64,000 nucleotides of DNA from Oceanispirochaeta sp. M1 (GTDB taxonomy: Bacteria > Spirochaetota > Spirochaetia > DSM-2461), in contig NZ_QQPQ01000004.1 of NCBI RefSeq assembly GCF_003346715.1, forward strand, positions 1 through 64,000, written 5' to 3'. The first letter of the stretch is position 1, and every line of letters starts with the position of its first letter. The notes beneath the pieces are model-generated. The model saw only the letters and a list, made by a program, of their open reading frames with translations, had not been told where the DNA came from and did not search any database. Positions 17,561 to 28,103 of this stretch are shown piece after piece. A program made the position numbers and the translations under genes.

Positions 17561-18346
17561 GGCACCGCCGCCGCCGAAGCCGCCGCCACCTCCACCGAAG
17601 CCGCCACCTCCGCCGAAGCCGCCACCTCCGCCGAAGCCGCCGCCGGAACTGCTGCCTCCGGAACCCCAGCCTGATCTTCTTGAAGATCCCAGAAGAGAAT
17701 TGAGGAAAAGGAGCTGAAACAGACCTCCCCTGCCCTTGCGCCCCATACGTCCGAAGGAATTAAAAAACAGAATAAACAGAATAACCAGAAGATTCACAGG
17801 GACGGAACGCCTCGAGGACTGCTGACCGCTTCTACCGGATTTATCCATTGCCGCCTGGCTGATATCCTTTCCGCCAGTCACAACCCCGGCTACAGCCGAG
17901 GATGCAGCCATAATACCCCCTGCATAATCGTCTTTTGAGAAATAGGGAATCATTATTTCACGGACAATATAACCGCTTTTGGCATCAGTCAGAGTACCCT
18001 CAAGACCATATCCGATCTCAAAACGCACCTTTCGATCTTCAACCGCCAGCAGGAGCAGAATTCCGTTATCCATACCTTCCTGCCCCAGTTTCCACTCATC
18101 CGCAACACGTATGGAGTATCCTTCCAGGTCATCACCATCGAGACCGGGAATCGTCAGAACAGCCATCTGTACCGAACTTTGCGATTCAAGAGCAGTAAGA
18201 TACTGCTCCAGCTCCCGGGCTTGTGAGGAGGAGAAGATACGGGCCCTGTCATTTACACGCCCCTCAAGAGGAGGAACTTCCAGAGCAGACAGTGAAAAAG
18301 GGATCAGTACAAAAAGGAATAGTAAAGTTGTTATTTTATTCCGCAT
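17546..18346 (-). CDS. TPM-domain protein with glycine-rich tail (YgcG type)
   Basis: This 266-residue protein has an N-terminal signal peptide (MRNKITTLLFLFVLIPFSLSA), a TPM domain (about 28-150, including RIFSSSQARELEQYLTAL and RFEIGYGLEGTLTDAKSGYI), a transmembrane helix near residues 182-196 (VNLLVILFILFF), and a C-terminal tail of FGGGGG repeats. TPM proteins are linked to envelope and photosystem maintenance. The start is the ATG at 18346, seven bases after GGAGG; a GTG two codons earlier is too close. It is the last gene of a LemA-TPM-TPM operon. Confidence 0.85.
   Translation of the reverse strand: MRNKITTLLFLFVLIPFSLSALEVPPLEGRVNDRARIFSSSQARELEQYLTALESQSSVQMAVLTIPGLDGDDLEGYSIRVADEWKLGQEGMDNGILLLLAVEDRKVRFEIGYGLEGTLTDAKSGYIVREIMIPYFSKDDYAGGIMAASSAVAGVVTGGKDISQAAMDKSGRSGQQSSRRSVPVNLLVILFILFFNSFGRMGRKGRGGLFQLLFLNSLLGSSRRSGWGSGGSSSGGGFGGGGGFGGGGGFGGGGGGFGGGGASGSW
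17563..17646. repeat. 18-bp tandem repeats encoding the glycine-rich tail
   Basis: Units close to CCGAAGCCGCCACCTCCG recur in phase with the reading frame of the TPM gene and encode FGGGGG blocks. Such arrays can expand or contract by slippage. Confidence 0.8.
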
Positions 18347-18348
18347 TT

Positions 18349-19023
18349 TCACTCCTCCAGGATGACAAGGTCATCGCTCAGTTCGTTTACATCATCTTCA
18401 GCAATAGGAAAATGATCTTTAAGTTTCAATCCGCAGCTCTCTACTGCCTTGATCAGTCCAGTGGCAAGCTCATTCCCGGCCAGACTCTCTGTCAGCTCTG
18501 AGACTACTTCAGCCCACTCATCTTCAGAAATTTTTTCACTGATACCTCTGTCCGCCAGTATTTCCACCCGTCTCTCCATCAATGAGATAAAGATAAGGAT
18601 TCCTGTACCATCGGCAGTGGCATAGACTCCGGACTCTGTAAAATGTCTCAGAGCTCTGCTTCGAACCCTGGATTTCATAATATTCTTAGGAATGATAATG
18701 CGGTCTACTGCAGGAATATTACTAATGAAGTAAAAGATTCCTCCCCCGAGAAATGAGATCATTCCAATAACCATGGGAGTCACCCAGGCCGGATTATTCC
18801 AGTAAAGAGTCTCAATATATGCATTCATACCGGGATAAAACTGGAGCTGAACAATATAGAGGAGCACAGCAAAAGCAACAGATGCTCTCAGCTCGTAAAA
18901 AGCATAATCAGAGCTCTCTCCTATGAGTGCTGTAGAAATCTCACCCGAAGTAGAGGATTCCGCTTTTCTGACAGCTGCTGATATTGATATCTGCTCGTCT
19001 TTATTTAAAAGACTTTTTTTCAT
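18349..19023 (-). CDS. TPM-domain membrane protein
   Basis: This 224-residue protein has no signal peptide but two hydrophobic helices near residues 47-62 and 82-104. The flanking parts form a split TPM-type domain, with SAAVRKAESSTSGEISTALIGES at the start and HFTESGVYATADGTGILIFISLMERRVEILADRGI after the helices, as in the membrane TPM paralogues usually found beside YgcG. It lies between LemA and the glycine-rich TPM protein, with spacings of 14 and 2 bp, so the three are one operon. Biochemical role unknown. Confidence 0.8.
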   Translation of the reverse strand: MKKSLLNKDEQISISAAVRKAESSTSGEISTALIGESSDYAFYELRASVAFAVLLYIVQLQFYPGMNAYIETLYWNNPAWVTPMVIGMISFLGGGIFYFISNIPAVDRIIIPKNIMKSRVRSRALRHFTESGVYATADGTGILIFISLMERRVEILADRGISEKISEDEWAEVVSELTESLAGNELATGLIKAVESCGLKLKDHFPIAEDDVNELSDDLVILEE

Positions 19024-19037
19024 AATAAAACCTTGTC

Positions 19038-19649
19038 CTATTCGAAGGAGACTTCAGGAGCCTGATCGGCACCCTGAGCAGACTGAAAATACTGTTTCTC
19101 GCTGAATCCCATCAAATTGGCAATCATGACCCTGGGAAACTGTCTGATATATAGATTGTAGTTTTTAACAGAATCATTGAAGCGTTTTCGCTCTACTGCA
19201 ATACGGTTTTCTGTTCCCTCCAGCTGATCCTGCAAGGCAAGGAAATTCTTGTCTGCTTTAAGCTCAGGATAATTTTCTGAAACAACCATCAGTCTTTGAA
19301 GTGCCGATCCCAGTTCACTCTGAACCTGCTGAAACCGCTTAAAACTCTCAGGATTATTCAGGACTTCGTCGGAAACCTGGATGGTTCCTCCCGCTCTGGA
19401 GCGTGCCTCGGTGATCAGTGCAAAGGTCTCCTGCTCGTGAGATGCATACCCCTTTACAGTATTTACAAGGTTGGGAATCAGATCCATTCGTCTCTGGTAT
19501 ACATTTTCAACCTGACTCCAGGATGCTGCAACAGACTCATCAAGAGCCACCATTTTATTATATGTTCCTTTAAAGGAAGAAAAAATCATAAGAATCACTA
19601 CCGCGACAACCGCCAGTACGATCCATCCGGTTTTTATTTTTTTTGTCAA
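19038..19649 (-). CDS. lemA: LemA family protein
   Basis: This 203-residue protein has one N-terminal membrane helix (about 9-27) followed by the long helical LemA domain: NKMVALDESVAASWSQVENVYQRRMDLIPNLVNTVKGY, then FNDSVKNYNLYIRQFPRVMIANLMGFSEKQYF. The function of LemA is not settled; it is a conserved envelope protein very often encoded with TPM proteins, as here. The TTG start has GGAGGG about 7 nt upstream. A promoter lies at 19669-19697. Confidence 0.9.
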   Translation of the reverse strand: MTKKIKTGWIVLAVVAVVILMIFSSFKGTYNKMVALDESVAASWSQVENVYQRRMDLIPNLVNTVKGYASHEQETFALITEARSRAGGTIQVSDEVLNNPESFKRFQQVQSELGSALQRLMVVSENYPELKADKNFLALQDQLEGTENRIAVERKRFNDSVKNYNLYIRQFPRVMIANLMGFSEKQYFQSAQGADQAPEVSFE

Positions 19650-19668
19650 AATAATACCCTCCGCATCA

Positions 19669-19697
19669 AATATAAACAGCTGGACTTAACGGGTCTA
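19669..19697 (-). promoter_or_regulatory. Promoter of the lemA operon
   Basis: Minus-strand -35 TAGACC (plus 19692-19697), 17-bp spacer, -10 TATATT (plus 19669-19674). Confidence 0.45.
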
Positions 19698-19780
19698 TAT
19701 AAAAATGAATTTCCGGGTACTGTTTTTTTCATTTTTCAAGCATATTTTTCTCTGATGGTAAAAATATTTTAAATGCGAAT

Positions 19781-19809
19781 TTGTACTGAACACAATGATG
19801 TCTTACTAT
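19781..19809 (+). promoter_or_regulatory. Candidate promoter of the small membrane protein gene
   Basis: -35 TTGTAC (19781-19786), 17-bp spacer, -10 TACTAT (19804-19809). Transcription would start at the first of two hairpins. Confidence 0.4.
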
Positions 19810-19814
19810 AAAAG

Positions 19815-19863
19815 CAGGACCCTCTGGTCCTGTACATCAAACACCGGGACTCGAAGGTCCTGG
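19815..19863 (+). repeat. Two related hairpins in the 5' leader
   Basis: CAGGACC-CTCT-GGTCCTG (19815-19832) is a perfect 7-bp stem. A second element, CCGGGAC-TCGAAG-GTCCTGG (19844-19863), repeats the GGAC/GTCC arms. Both lie between the candidate promoter and the gene, so they could be operators or RNA structures. Confidence 0.5.
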
Positions 19864-19879
19864 AAAAACAGGAGACGAA

Positions 19880-20281
19880 ATGAATAGAAAGATAGACGCT
19901 TACTTTATTTTACAGCTGGTACTGGGTGCCGCACTCATCGTTTTTGGAATTATGGCGTTTAATGGCTATAATTCTGCCGGACAGGAAGCCATGAGAGGCC
20001 TGAATAAGATGTTCGGAAAATCAAATGATCTATTTCCGATGATTTTCGGAGTTGTGCAGCTGGTTGCAGGTGCAGCTCTGGTTGCAGGACTGTTTATATC
20101 TATTTCAGATAACCTTTTCAGAATTATCCATCTGGTAATCTGCATATTCTTCCTGATCAGCATTATTATGAACTTTTTCCTTTCTAATTTTGTGGAACCG
20201 GATTTTGTACGCTGGCTGGGAGCCCTGCTGCCTCAGCTCATTATCCTTCTATCCCTCTGGATTATCGGAGAGCAGAACTAA
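19880..20281 (+). CDS. Small four-helix membrane protein
   Basis: This 133-residue protein has four hydrophobic helices (about 10-28, 53-73, 78-100 and 110-128) and few polar loops; a loose resemblance to DoxX-like proteins is possible, but I do not recognise a diagnostic motif. It has a good ribosome site (GGAG, 5 nt before the ATG), its own promoter, two leader hairpins and a strong terminator, so it is a single-gene unit under separate control. Confidence 0.65.
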   Translation: MNRKIDAYFILQLVLGAALIVFGIMAFNGYNSAGQEAMRGLNKMFGKSNDLFPMIFGVVQLVAGAALVAGLFISISDNLFRIIHLVICIFFLISIIMNFFLSNFVEPDFVRWLGALLPQLIILLSLWIIGEQN

Positions 20282-20287
20282 TACTTC

Positions 20288-20318
20288 AGAACCCGCTTAA
20301 ATGCGGGTTCTTTTTTTT
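20288..20318 (+). terminator. Rho-independent terminator
   Basis: Perfect 9-bp stem AGAACCCGC/GCGGGTTCT with a 6-nt loop, then seven or eight T. Confidence 0.9.
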
Positions 20319-20398
20319 CAATTGTAATATCCCGTCTTTCTGCTAGACTGTCATTAGAGAGTTCTTCAAAAAATATATCAGATACAGCGGAGTTGCAT

Positions 20399-21052
20399 AT
20401 GTCTAGAGTTAACTTCAGAAAGGCTGTGAACTATCCTCCATGGATAGGCAAAAATTACGGCTCATCCGAAAATATCCGGCTGCTTATTATCGGCCGCAGT
20501 TATTATGATGCCCGTTACCGGGACAAAACAATCGAATCCTATATCTCTGATCTTATCAAAAATAAAGTAAGTGATCCTTTCTATACCGCTCTGGAACTTG
20601 TCCTCTCGGATTCAAGCCACTGGAAATCAGGTTTAGGAACTTCTCTCAAACTGGATCGAAAAAAATTCTGGAACAGTATCTGTTATCACCAGTTTCTTCA
20701 GGGAATTCTTCACGATGGTTATTCCGATCCCGGAAGGGAGATGTGGAAACAGGGACAGGAGATCTACAAAGAGGTTCTGATTGCATTACAGCCGGATATA
20801 ATAGTGATGGCGGGTAAAGATGTTTATGACAATATGCCTACCCTGGGCGGCCGCAATGGAAAGATCTATAGCTGGCAGGCTGTGAATATGAAGACCTGGA
20901 TTCTCAACCTTGGTGCCACCGACTGCCAGATAGCAGGAATGACCAATCCAAGGGACTCCAGTTTCAATACGGATGTGTGGAAAGAGATATATGTGCAGTT
21001 TATGTCGGACTACAGAAACAGTCATAAACTGACAGACTTTTCATCAATATAA
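20399..21052 (+). CDS. Conserved-looking cytoplasmic protein, possibly of the uracil-DNA glycosylase fold
   Basis: I do not firmly recognise this 217-residue protein. Its layout of an early beta strand ending in a glycine-containing loop (RLLIIGRSYYDARYRD), a WNSICYHQFLQG segment, and a later PDIIVMAGKDVYDNMP strand loosely recalls the uracil-DNA glycosylase superfamily. The match is too weak to assign activity. The start is the ATG at 20399, 6 nt after GGAG; a TTG two codons earlier abuts the ribosome site. It stands alone between a terminator and the next promoter. Confidence 0.55.
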   Translation: MSRVNFRKAVNYPPWIGKNYGSSENIRLLIIGRSYYDARYRDKTIESYISDLIKNKVSDPFYTALELVLSDSSHWKSGLGTSLKLDRKKFWNSICYHQFLQGILHDGYSDPGREMWKQGQEIYKEVLIALQPDIIVMAGKDVYDNMPTLGGRNGKIYSWQAVNMKTWILNLGATDCQIAGMTNPRDSSFNTDVWKEIYVQFMSDYRNSHKLTDFSSI

Positions 21053-21096
21053 TACATATTCTGTAATAAATTCCCGAATATGGCCGTTCCCTTAAA

Positions 21097-21125
21097 TTGA
21101 CAACATATTGTATTTTATATATATT
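21097..21125 (+). promoter_or_regulatory. Near-consensus sigma70 promoter
   Basis: -35 TTGACA (21097-21102), 17-bp spacer, -10 TATATT (21120-21125). It is one of the closest matches to consensus in the window and drives the cysteine-protein gene. Confidence 0.7.
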
Positions 21126-21154
21126 CTTTTCATATTATCTTAATAAAGGGTTAT

Positions 21155-21538
21155 ATGAAAAGAGAAGAATCAGTACTGAACCATTTTAAACACAAGAATC
21201 GCAAGCTGAGGATAAACTGTGCCCAGGCCATACTGAAAACCTATGATCCCAACGGGCTGGTTCTGGATAGTGAACTTGTAATAGAATTCAAAAAACACGG
21301 TCACGGTAAGGCTCCGAATAAGTACTGCGGTGCCTATTATGCAGCTTCATACCTTCTCGAAATACACCATCCTGATAAAATGGAGGACTTTGCAAACTGG
21401 TTTCGGGTAAAATCCGGCGATCTGGTCTGCCGGAAGATCCGAAAAGCCCGCCAGCTCAGCTGCAGCGGATGTGTAGAACAGGCGGCTCTCTATCTGAATG
21501 ATGTATTTCCTGAATATCCTTCGGCCCTGAGCAGTTAA
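21155..21538 (+). CDS. C_GCAxxG_C_C-type redox-active cysteine protein
   Basis: This 127-residue soluble protein has five cysteines (C22 in NCAQAIL, C58 in KYCGAYYAA, C92, and the pair C103/C106 in LSCSGCVEQAA). The pattern resembles the C_GCAxxG_C_C family, often thought to be redox-active or metal-binding, although the GCAxxG element is altered to CGAYYA here. Function is not established. It is driven by a near-consensus promoter and followed after 52 bp by a small membrane protein gene, likely in one transcript. Confidence 0.6.
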   Translation: MKREESVLNHFKHKNRKLRINCAQAILKTYDPNGLVLDSELVIEFKKHGHGKAPNKYCGAYYAASYLLEIHHPDKMEDFANWFRVKSGDLVCRKIRKARQLSCSGCVEQAALYLNDVFPEYPSALSS

Positions 21539-21590
21539 GGCTTCATGGGCAATATTAACTAAAACAATAACTTATTAAAGGGGAACTAAT

Positions 21591-21818
21591 ATGTTTTCAT
21601 TTCTAGATAAAATTGAATATCCGCTTCTTATTATAGCAGCCGTTCTTATGCTGCTGGCACCATTCACACCAATGCCGCATATAATTGAAAAACTGATAAT
21701 GCTGAGAGAAGGTACCCTGAAAAAACCTATCGATATTTTCGACCTTTTCTACCATCTTGTCCCTACAATTCTGCTGATAATCAAAATAATAAGAGATTAC
21801 GGAGCCGCCAGAGGCTGA
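21591..21818 (+). CDS. Small two-helix membrane protein
   Basis: This 75-residue protein has a helix at about 10-24 (PLLIIAAVLMLLAPF) and another at about 53-65, with a conserved-looking linker PHIIEKLIMLREGTLKKPIDIFDLFYH. Similar short proteins occur widely, sometimes mislabelled as RND transporters; I know no function. GGGG lies 7 nt before the ATG. The last 22 bp overlap the convergent AraC gene. Confidence 0.65.
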   Translation: MFSFLDKIEYPLLIIAAVLMLLAPFTPMPHIIEKLIMLREGTLKKPIDIFDLFYHLVPTILLIIKIIRDYGAARG

Positions 21819-22651
21819 GCACCTCTATAATCTCTGGGAGACCAGCCGGTATAGCGCCTGAACTGAGCCGAAAACTCATAGGGGCTTTTATATCCCAGCC
21901 TCAGGGCTGTCTCCTTGACAGTAAGATCTCCAATTCTTAATAACCGACAGGCTTCATCCATACGGATCTGTATAATATACTGTCCCGGAGAGAGGCCCAT
22001 TTTTTTATAAAAAACCTTTCTGAAGGATTCGTATCCCCATCCTCTGCTGTAGCAGTATTCTTTCAAATCAAAACGCTTGTCAATCATTCTATTGAAATCA
22101 CGGCAGCTGAGCTCAACTCTGTCCCAACCCGGTTCATCTCCCTTTCTGGAACGCTCAAGCAGGGATGCACAGAACTGCAAAATCTCCATACTGTAATGGG
22201 GCAGCTCCCTTTCGGACGCCTCTTTAAGACTCATCATAATCCGGTAGAACTCCTCTTCAATACCGCTGTCGGGAGGTAGCCAGCAGAGCGGTTCATCCGG
22301 AAAAACCAGACGCATAGAGACAAGAGCTCTGTACATGTCTTCCCCGAAATCAAGAAAACACTCAAGCCAGCGGCTCTCCGGATCTAAAAGAGTAGAGTGA
22401 AGAATACCTGGATGACGCTGAAAAAGACTACCCGGCTCAAGGGGAATCTCCTGCCCCTGTTCTGTAATGTATTTTCCTCTGCCCCTGATGACATACACAA
22501 GAGCATAGGAAGAAAAATAACTCTCATATTCATCCACAGAGACCCCGCCCTTATACATAAAACCACAGCCGATACGCTGCCTGCGAGAGGGCTCTCCCAG
22601 AGAACGGAAGACTAGCTCTTCTCTTATATGATCATTTCCCGGATATACCAT
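21797..22651 (-). CDS. AraC family transcriptional regulator, divergent from lacZ
   Basis: This 284-residue regulator has an N-terminal cupin-like sensing half (ALVYVIRGRGKYITEQGQEIPLEPGSLFQRHPG) and a C-terminal double helix-turn-helix (about 185-280), including DEACRLLRIGDLTVKETALRLGYKSPYEFSAQFRRYTGWSPRDYR. It most likely binds a sugar and controls the divergently transcribed beta-galactosidase gene across the 133-bp shared promoter region. It could also respond to another glycoside. Confidence 0.85.
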   Translation of the reverse strand: MVYPGNDHIREELVFRSLGEPSRRQRIGCGFMYKGGVSVDEYESYFSSYALVYVIRGRGKYITEQGQEIPLEPGSLFQRHPGILHSTLLDPESRWLECFLDFGEDMYRALVSMRLVFPDEPLCWLPPDSGIEEEFYRIMMSLKEASERELPHYSMEILQFCASLLERSRKGDEPGWDRVELSCRDFNRMIDKRFDLKEYCYSRGWGYESFRKVFYKKMGLSPGQYIIQIRMDEACRLLRIGDLTVKETALRLGYKSPYEFSAQFRRYTGWSPRDYRGAQPLAAP

Positions 22652-22697
22652 TTAGCACATTATATATACCATAAGCCCCATTTTCCAAGGCTAAGGC

Positions 22698-22713
22698 ATC
22701 TGTTAAAACAGAT
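22698..22713. promoter_or_regulatory. Inverted repeat in the AraC/lacZ intergenic region
   Basis: ATCTGTT-AA-AACAGAT is a perfect 7-bp inverted repeat midway between the divergent genes and is a candidate operator. AraC proteins usually prefer direct repeats, so the binder may be another regulator. Confidence 0.4.
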
Positions 22714-22757
22714 ATTAAGAAGAAAATAAGATACCAGAATACAGAATTAACCCTTAG

Positions 22758-25862
<3,105 letters not shown>

Positions 25863-25880
25863 ATATAAATTAACAGGCCG

Positions 25881-25912
25881 CAAAAACCGCTCTTACCAGC
25901 GGTTTTTGTGTG
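25881..25912 (+). terminator. Rho-independent terminator of lacZ
   Basis: Stem CAAAAACCGCT/AGCGGTTTTTG with a 6-nt loop; the T run is part of the 3' arm. Confidence 0.75.
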
Positions 25913-25976
25913 TGGATTATATGAAGTTCTTCATAGACAACAGATATTACAGTTGTCTTCAATACACCTGTGTTCA

Positions 25977-26018
25977 CTATAAATAAATATATATTTTTTT
26001 ATATATATTTATTTATAG
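25977..26018. repeat. Perfect 18-bp AT-only inverted repeat
   Basis: Arms run at 25977-25994 and 26001-26018 around six T. Apart from the outer C and G, every base is A or T. It lies in the 505-bp gene-free stretch 25863-26367, between the lacZ terminator and the rhodanese promoter. It could extrude as a cruciform. Confidence 0.8.
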
Positions 26019-26123
26019 ATTGCAAAACCTTCCAGAGTAGACAATTAACATCATTCACTATCTTTTTACTAATGATTAAAAAGGGTAGTTATGTTTTTTA
26101 TTCAATGATTTCTTGATATTTAG

Positions 26124-26194
26124 TTGACATAGCATGTATTTGGAAGTTACTCTTAATTCATAAAATGCACTGTATAATTACCTGAATATTCAGG
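26124..26194 (+). promoter_or_regulatory. Promoter region and palindrome of the rhodanese gene
   Basis: Two overlapping starts are possible: TTGACA (26124-26129) with TACTCT (26148-26153), and a perfect -10 TATAAT (26173-26178) with no good -35. Directly after the second lies the perfect 14-bp palindrome CCTGAATATTCAGG (26181-26194), placed where a repressor would cover the start site. A weak -35 with a good -10 would suit an activated promoter. Confidence 0.5.
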
Positions 26195-26367
26195 ACACTG
26201 CATGGCTGGACCCGGAAATGTTTTTAAGTTTCCAGGATAATACCTGACAATATTAGGTGTATTTGATACACTCCGCTAACTTGTGATTTAAAGGTTCTGT
26301 GAAAGCAGTTCCTTATATTTTAAGCTTTCAGTATAAATATGCTGACGGCTCTAAGGAGAAACTATAC

Positions 26368-27246
26368 ATGAAAAAGATTCTTGTTCTATTTATGGCTCTT
26401 TTAGTACTGCCCATGGCAATGTTTGCCGAAGGTCAGCAGGATGCCCCTTCTAACCCTGTAGCAGATGCTGCAGCTGAGTACTTTGCAGATTACCCCGGTT
26501 CCAGAATTGTTCCCGCGACAAAGGCTTTCGAAGCAATTGATGCCGGTGCAGACGTTCTGATCCTGGATATCAGACAGGCTGATGTTTATGCAGAAGGCCA
26601 CCTGAAGGGTGCAGTAAACGTTCCCTGGGGTCCCGAACTTGCAAAAGCAATCGACTGGCTGCCCGATGATCAGCCCATCTATGTAAATTGCTACACAGGT
26701 CAGACTGCAGGTCAGGCTACCGCTGTTCTTAATATTGCAGGATTCAATGTAAGTTCTATCAAATACGGATGGAACCTCGGTATAGCCAAGACTGAAGGAT
26801 TCGAAACATATGTTGAAACTGCTGCCAACGCGGCTCCCGAAGCTTCCGGTGTAAGAATTGATGCCGATATAAAAGCTGCAGCCGTAGATTACTTCAACAA
26901 CCTGAAATCTGATCCTGCAACTCCCAACAACATCGTTGCGGCTTCTAAAGCCATGGACATTGATGGTGCGGTAATCGTTTCTATCAGATCAGCTGAAGAT
27001 TACGCCAAGGGTCACATCGAAGGTGCAATCAACATTCCTTTCGGTGAGAACATGCAGACTTCTTTCGATCAGCTCCCCATGGACAAGAAAGTTCTTGTTT
27101 ACTGCTACTCCGGTCAGACTGCCGGTCAGACTGTAGGTGTTCTCAGAATGATGGGATACGATGCAGCCTCTATTAAAAGTGGTATGGGAACAGCCGGAAC
27201 CGGTGGTTCAGGCTGGGGTAACGAAGGTCTTCCTGTCGTTAAATAA
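26368..27246 (+). CDS. Exported protein with two rhodanese domains
   Basis: This 292-residue protein has a signal peptide (MKKILVLFMALLVLPMAMFA) and two rhodanese homology domains, at about 35-150 and 170-285. Each keeps the DIRQADVYAEGH / SIRSAEDYAKGH segment and an active-site cysteine, C108 in NCYTGQTAG and C246 in YCYSGQTAG. Rhodaneses move sulfane sulfur between donors such as thiosulfate and thiols; the export signal puts this one in the periplasm. The start is the ATG at 26368 after GGAG; the frame upstream is leader. Neither loop matches the classical CRKGVT thiosulfate loop. Confidence 0.85.
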   Translation: MKKILVLFMALLVLPMAMFAEGQQDAPSNPVADAAAEYFADYPGSRIVPATKAFEAIDAGADVLILDIRQADVYAEGHLKGAVNVPWGPELAKAIDWLPDDQPIYVNCYTGQTAGQATAVLNIAGFNVSSIKYGWNLGIAKTEGFETYVETAANAAPEASGVRIDADIKAAAVDYFNNLKSDPATPNNIVAASKAMDIDGAVIVSIRSAEDYAKGHIEGAINIPFGENMQTSFDQLPMDKKVLVYCYSGQTAGQTVGVLRMMGYDAASIKSGMGTAGTGGSGWGNEGLPVVK

Positions 27247-27275
27247 TCCCTTTTAATAATTATATTATTAAGATC

Positions 27276-27309
27276 ATCCTGCGGTTTTTATAAGCGCAGG
27301 ATTTTTTTT
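27276..27309 (+). terminator. Rho-independent terminator after the rhodanese gene
   Basis: 8-bp stem ATCCTGCG/CGCAGGAT with an 11-nt loop, followed by a T run; it separates this gene from the convergent ABC operon. Confidence 0.85.
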
Positions 27310-27329
27310 GTCCCGGACTTAAAGCAGGA

Positions 27330-28103
27330 TTATTCTTCAGTATCAGCCAGTGAAGAATAGATATCAAATTCCATCTCTTTAAAAGAGCTCTCTCTTCTAT
27401 CCCTGGGTCTGTTCAAACTCACCTGGATTTCTCTTACCCGGGAACCCGGTCGGCTGAAAAGCATAATGCGGTCTGAAAGGTTAATAGCTTCAGAAATATC
27501 ATGTGTGACAAAAACAACGGACAAGCCCTTCTCTTTCCAGAGATCCAGAAGAAGATTCTGCAGCTCACGCCTTGAGGGTGTATCAAGAGCTCCAAATGGT
27601 TCATCCATAAAAAGGATCTCCGCATCTGCCATAAGTGCTCTGCCCAGGGCACAGCGCTGTTTCATCCCCCCTGATAATTTCACAGGATGATAGGCTCTAA
27701 AATCCATCAACCCTACCAGAGATAGGATATTATCCAGCTTCTGTCTCTGTTTTTCATCAACCCTGACCCTCATCCCCGGAAAACGACGCCGGCTGATTGG
27801 AAAAAGGATATTTTCTTCTGCAGTCAGCCATGGAAGCAGCTGATTACTGTCCTGAAATATCATCTGTCCACTGGAAAAGGGACTCTCTAATTCATTACCC
27901 TTATATTTTACCCGGCCCATTTCTGCTTTTAAAAATCCGGCAAGAAGATTTAGAGCTGTCGTTTTCCCACAGCCCGAAGGTCCCAGAAGGGAAAGGATTT
28001 CCCCGGGGGCCAGTTTCAGGCTGAAGTCTTTGAGAATGGAAAGGGAGGAACCGTTCTGCAGAGGGTATGAGAAATCTATAGAACTGCATTCAAGCACATT
28101 CAC
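27330..28103 (-). CDS. ABC transporter ATP-binding protein, SsuB/TauB type
   Basis: This 257-residue ATPase has Walker A GPSGCGKTT (about 40-48), signature LSGGMKQR, Walker B ILFMDEPFGALD and the H-loop histidine in VTHDISEA. It belongs to the nitrate/sulfonate/taurine subfamily and powers the adjacent permease. It is the last of seven genes joined by short overlaps (ATGA at 28100-28103). The substrate is not predictable; the family handles sulfonates, taurine, thiamine precursors, riboflavin and others. Confidence 0.9.
   Translation of the reverse strand: MNVLECSSIDFSYPLQNGSSLSILKDFSLKLAPGEILSLLGPSGCGKTTALNLLAGFLKAEMGRVKYKGNELESPFSSGQMIFQDSNQLLPWLTAEENILFPISRRRFPGMRVRVDEKQRQKLDNILSLVGLMDFRAYHPVKLSGGMKQRCALGRALMADAEILFMDEPFGALDTPSRRELQNLLLDLWKEKGLSVVFVTHDISEAINLSDRIMLFSRPGSRVREIQVSLNRPRDRRESSFKEMEFDIYSSLADTEE

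Noticed and set aside
17499-17717. Proline-rich plus-strand frame
   Set aside because: It is the complement of the glycine-rich repeat of the TPM gene.
26160-26367. Known riboswitch class before the rhodanese gene
   Set aside because: No conserved core of SAM, cobalamin, TPP, FMN, glycine or cyclic-dinucleotide switches was seen.
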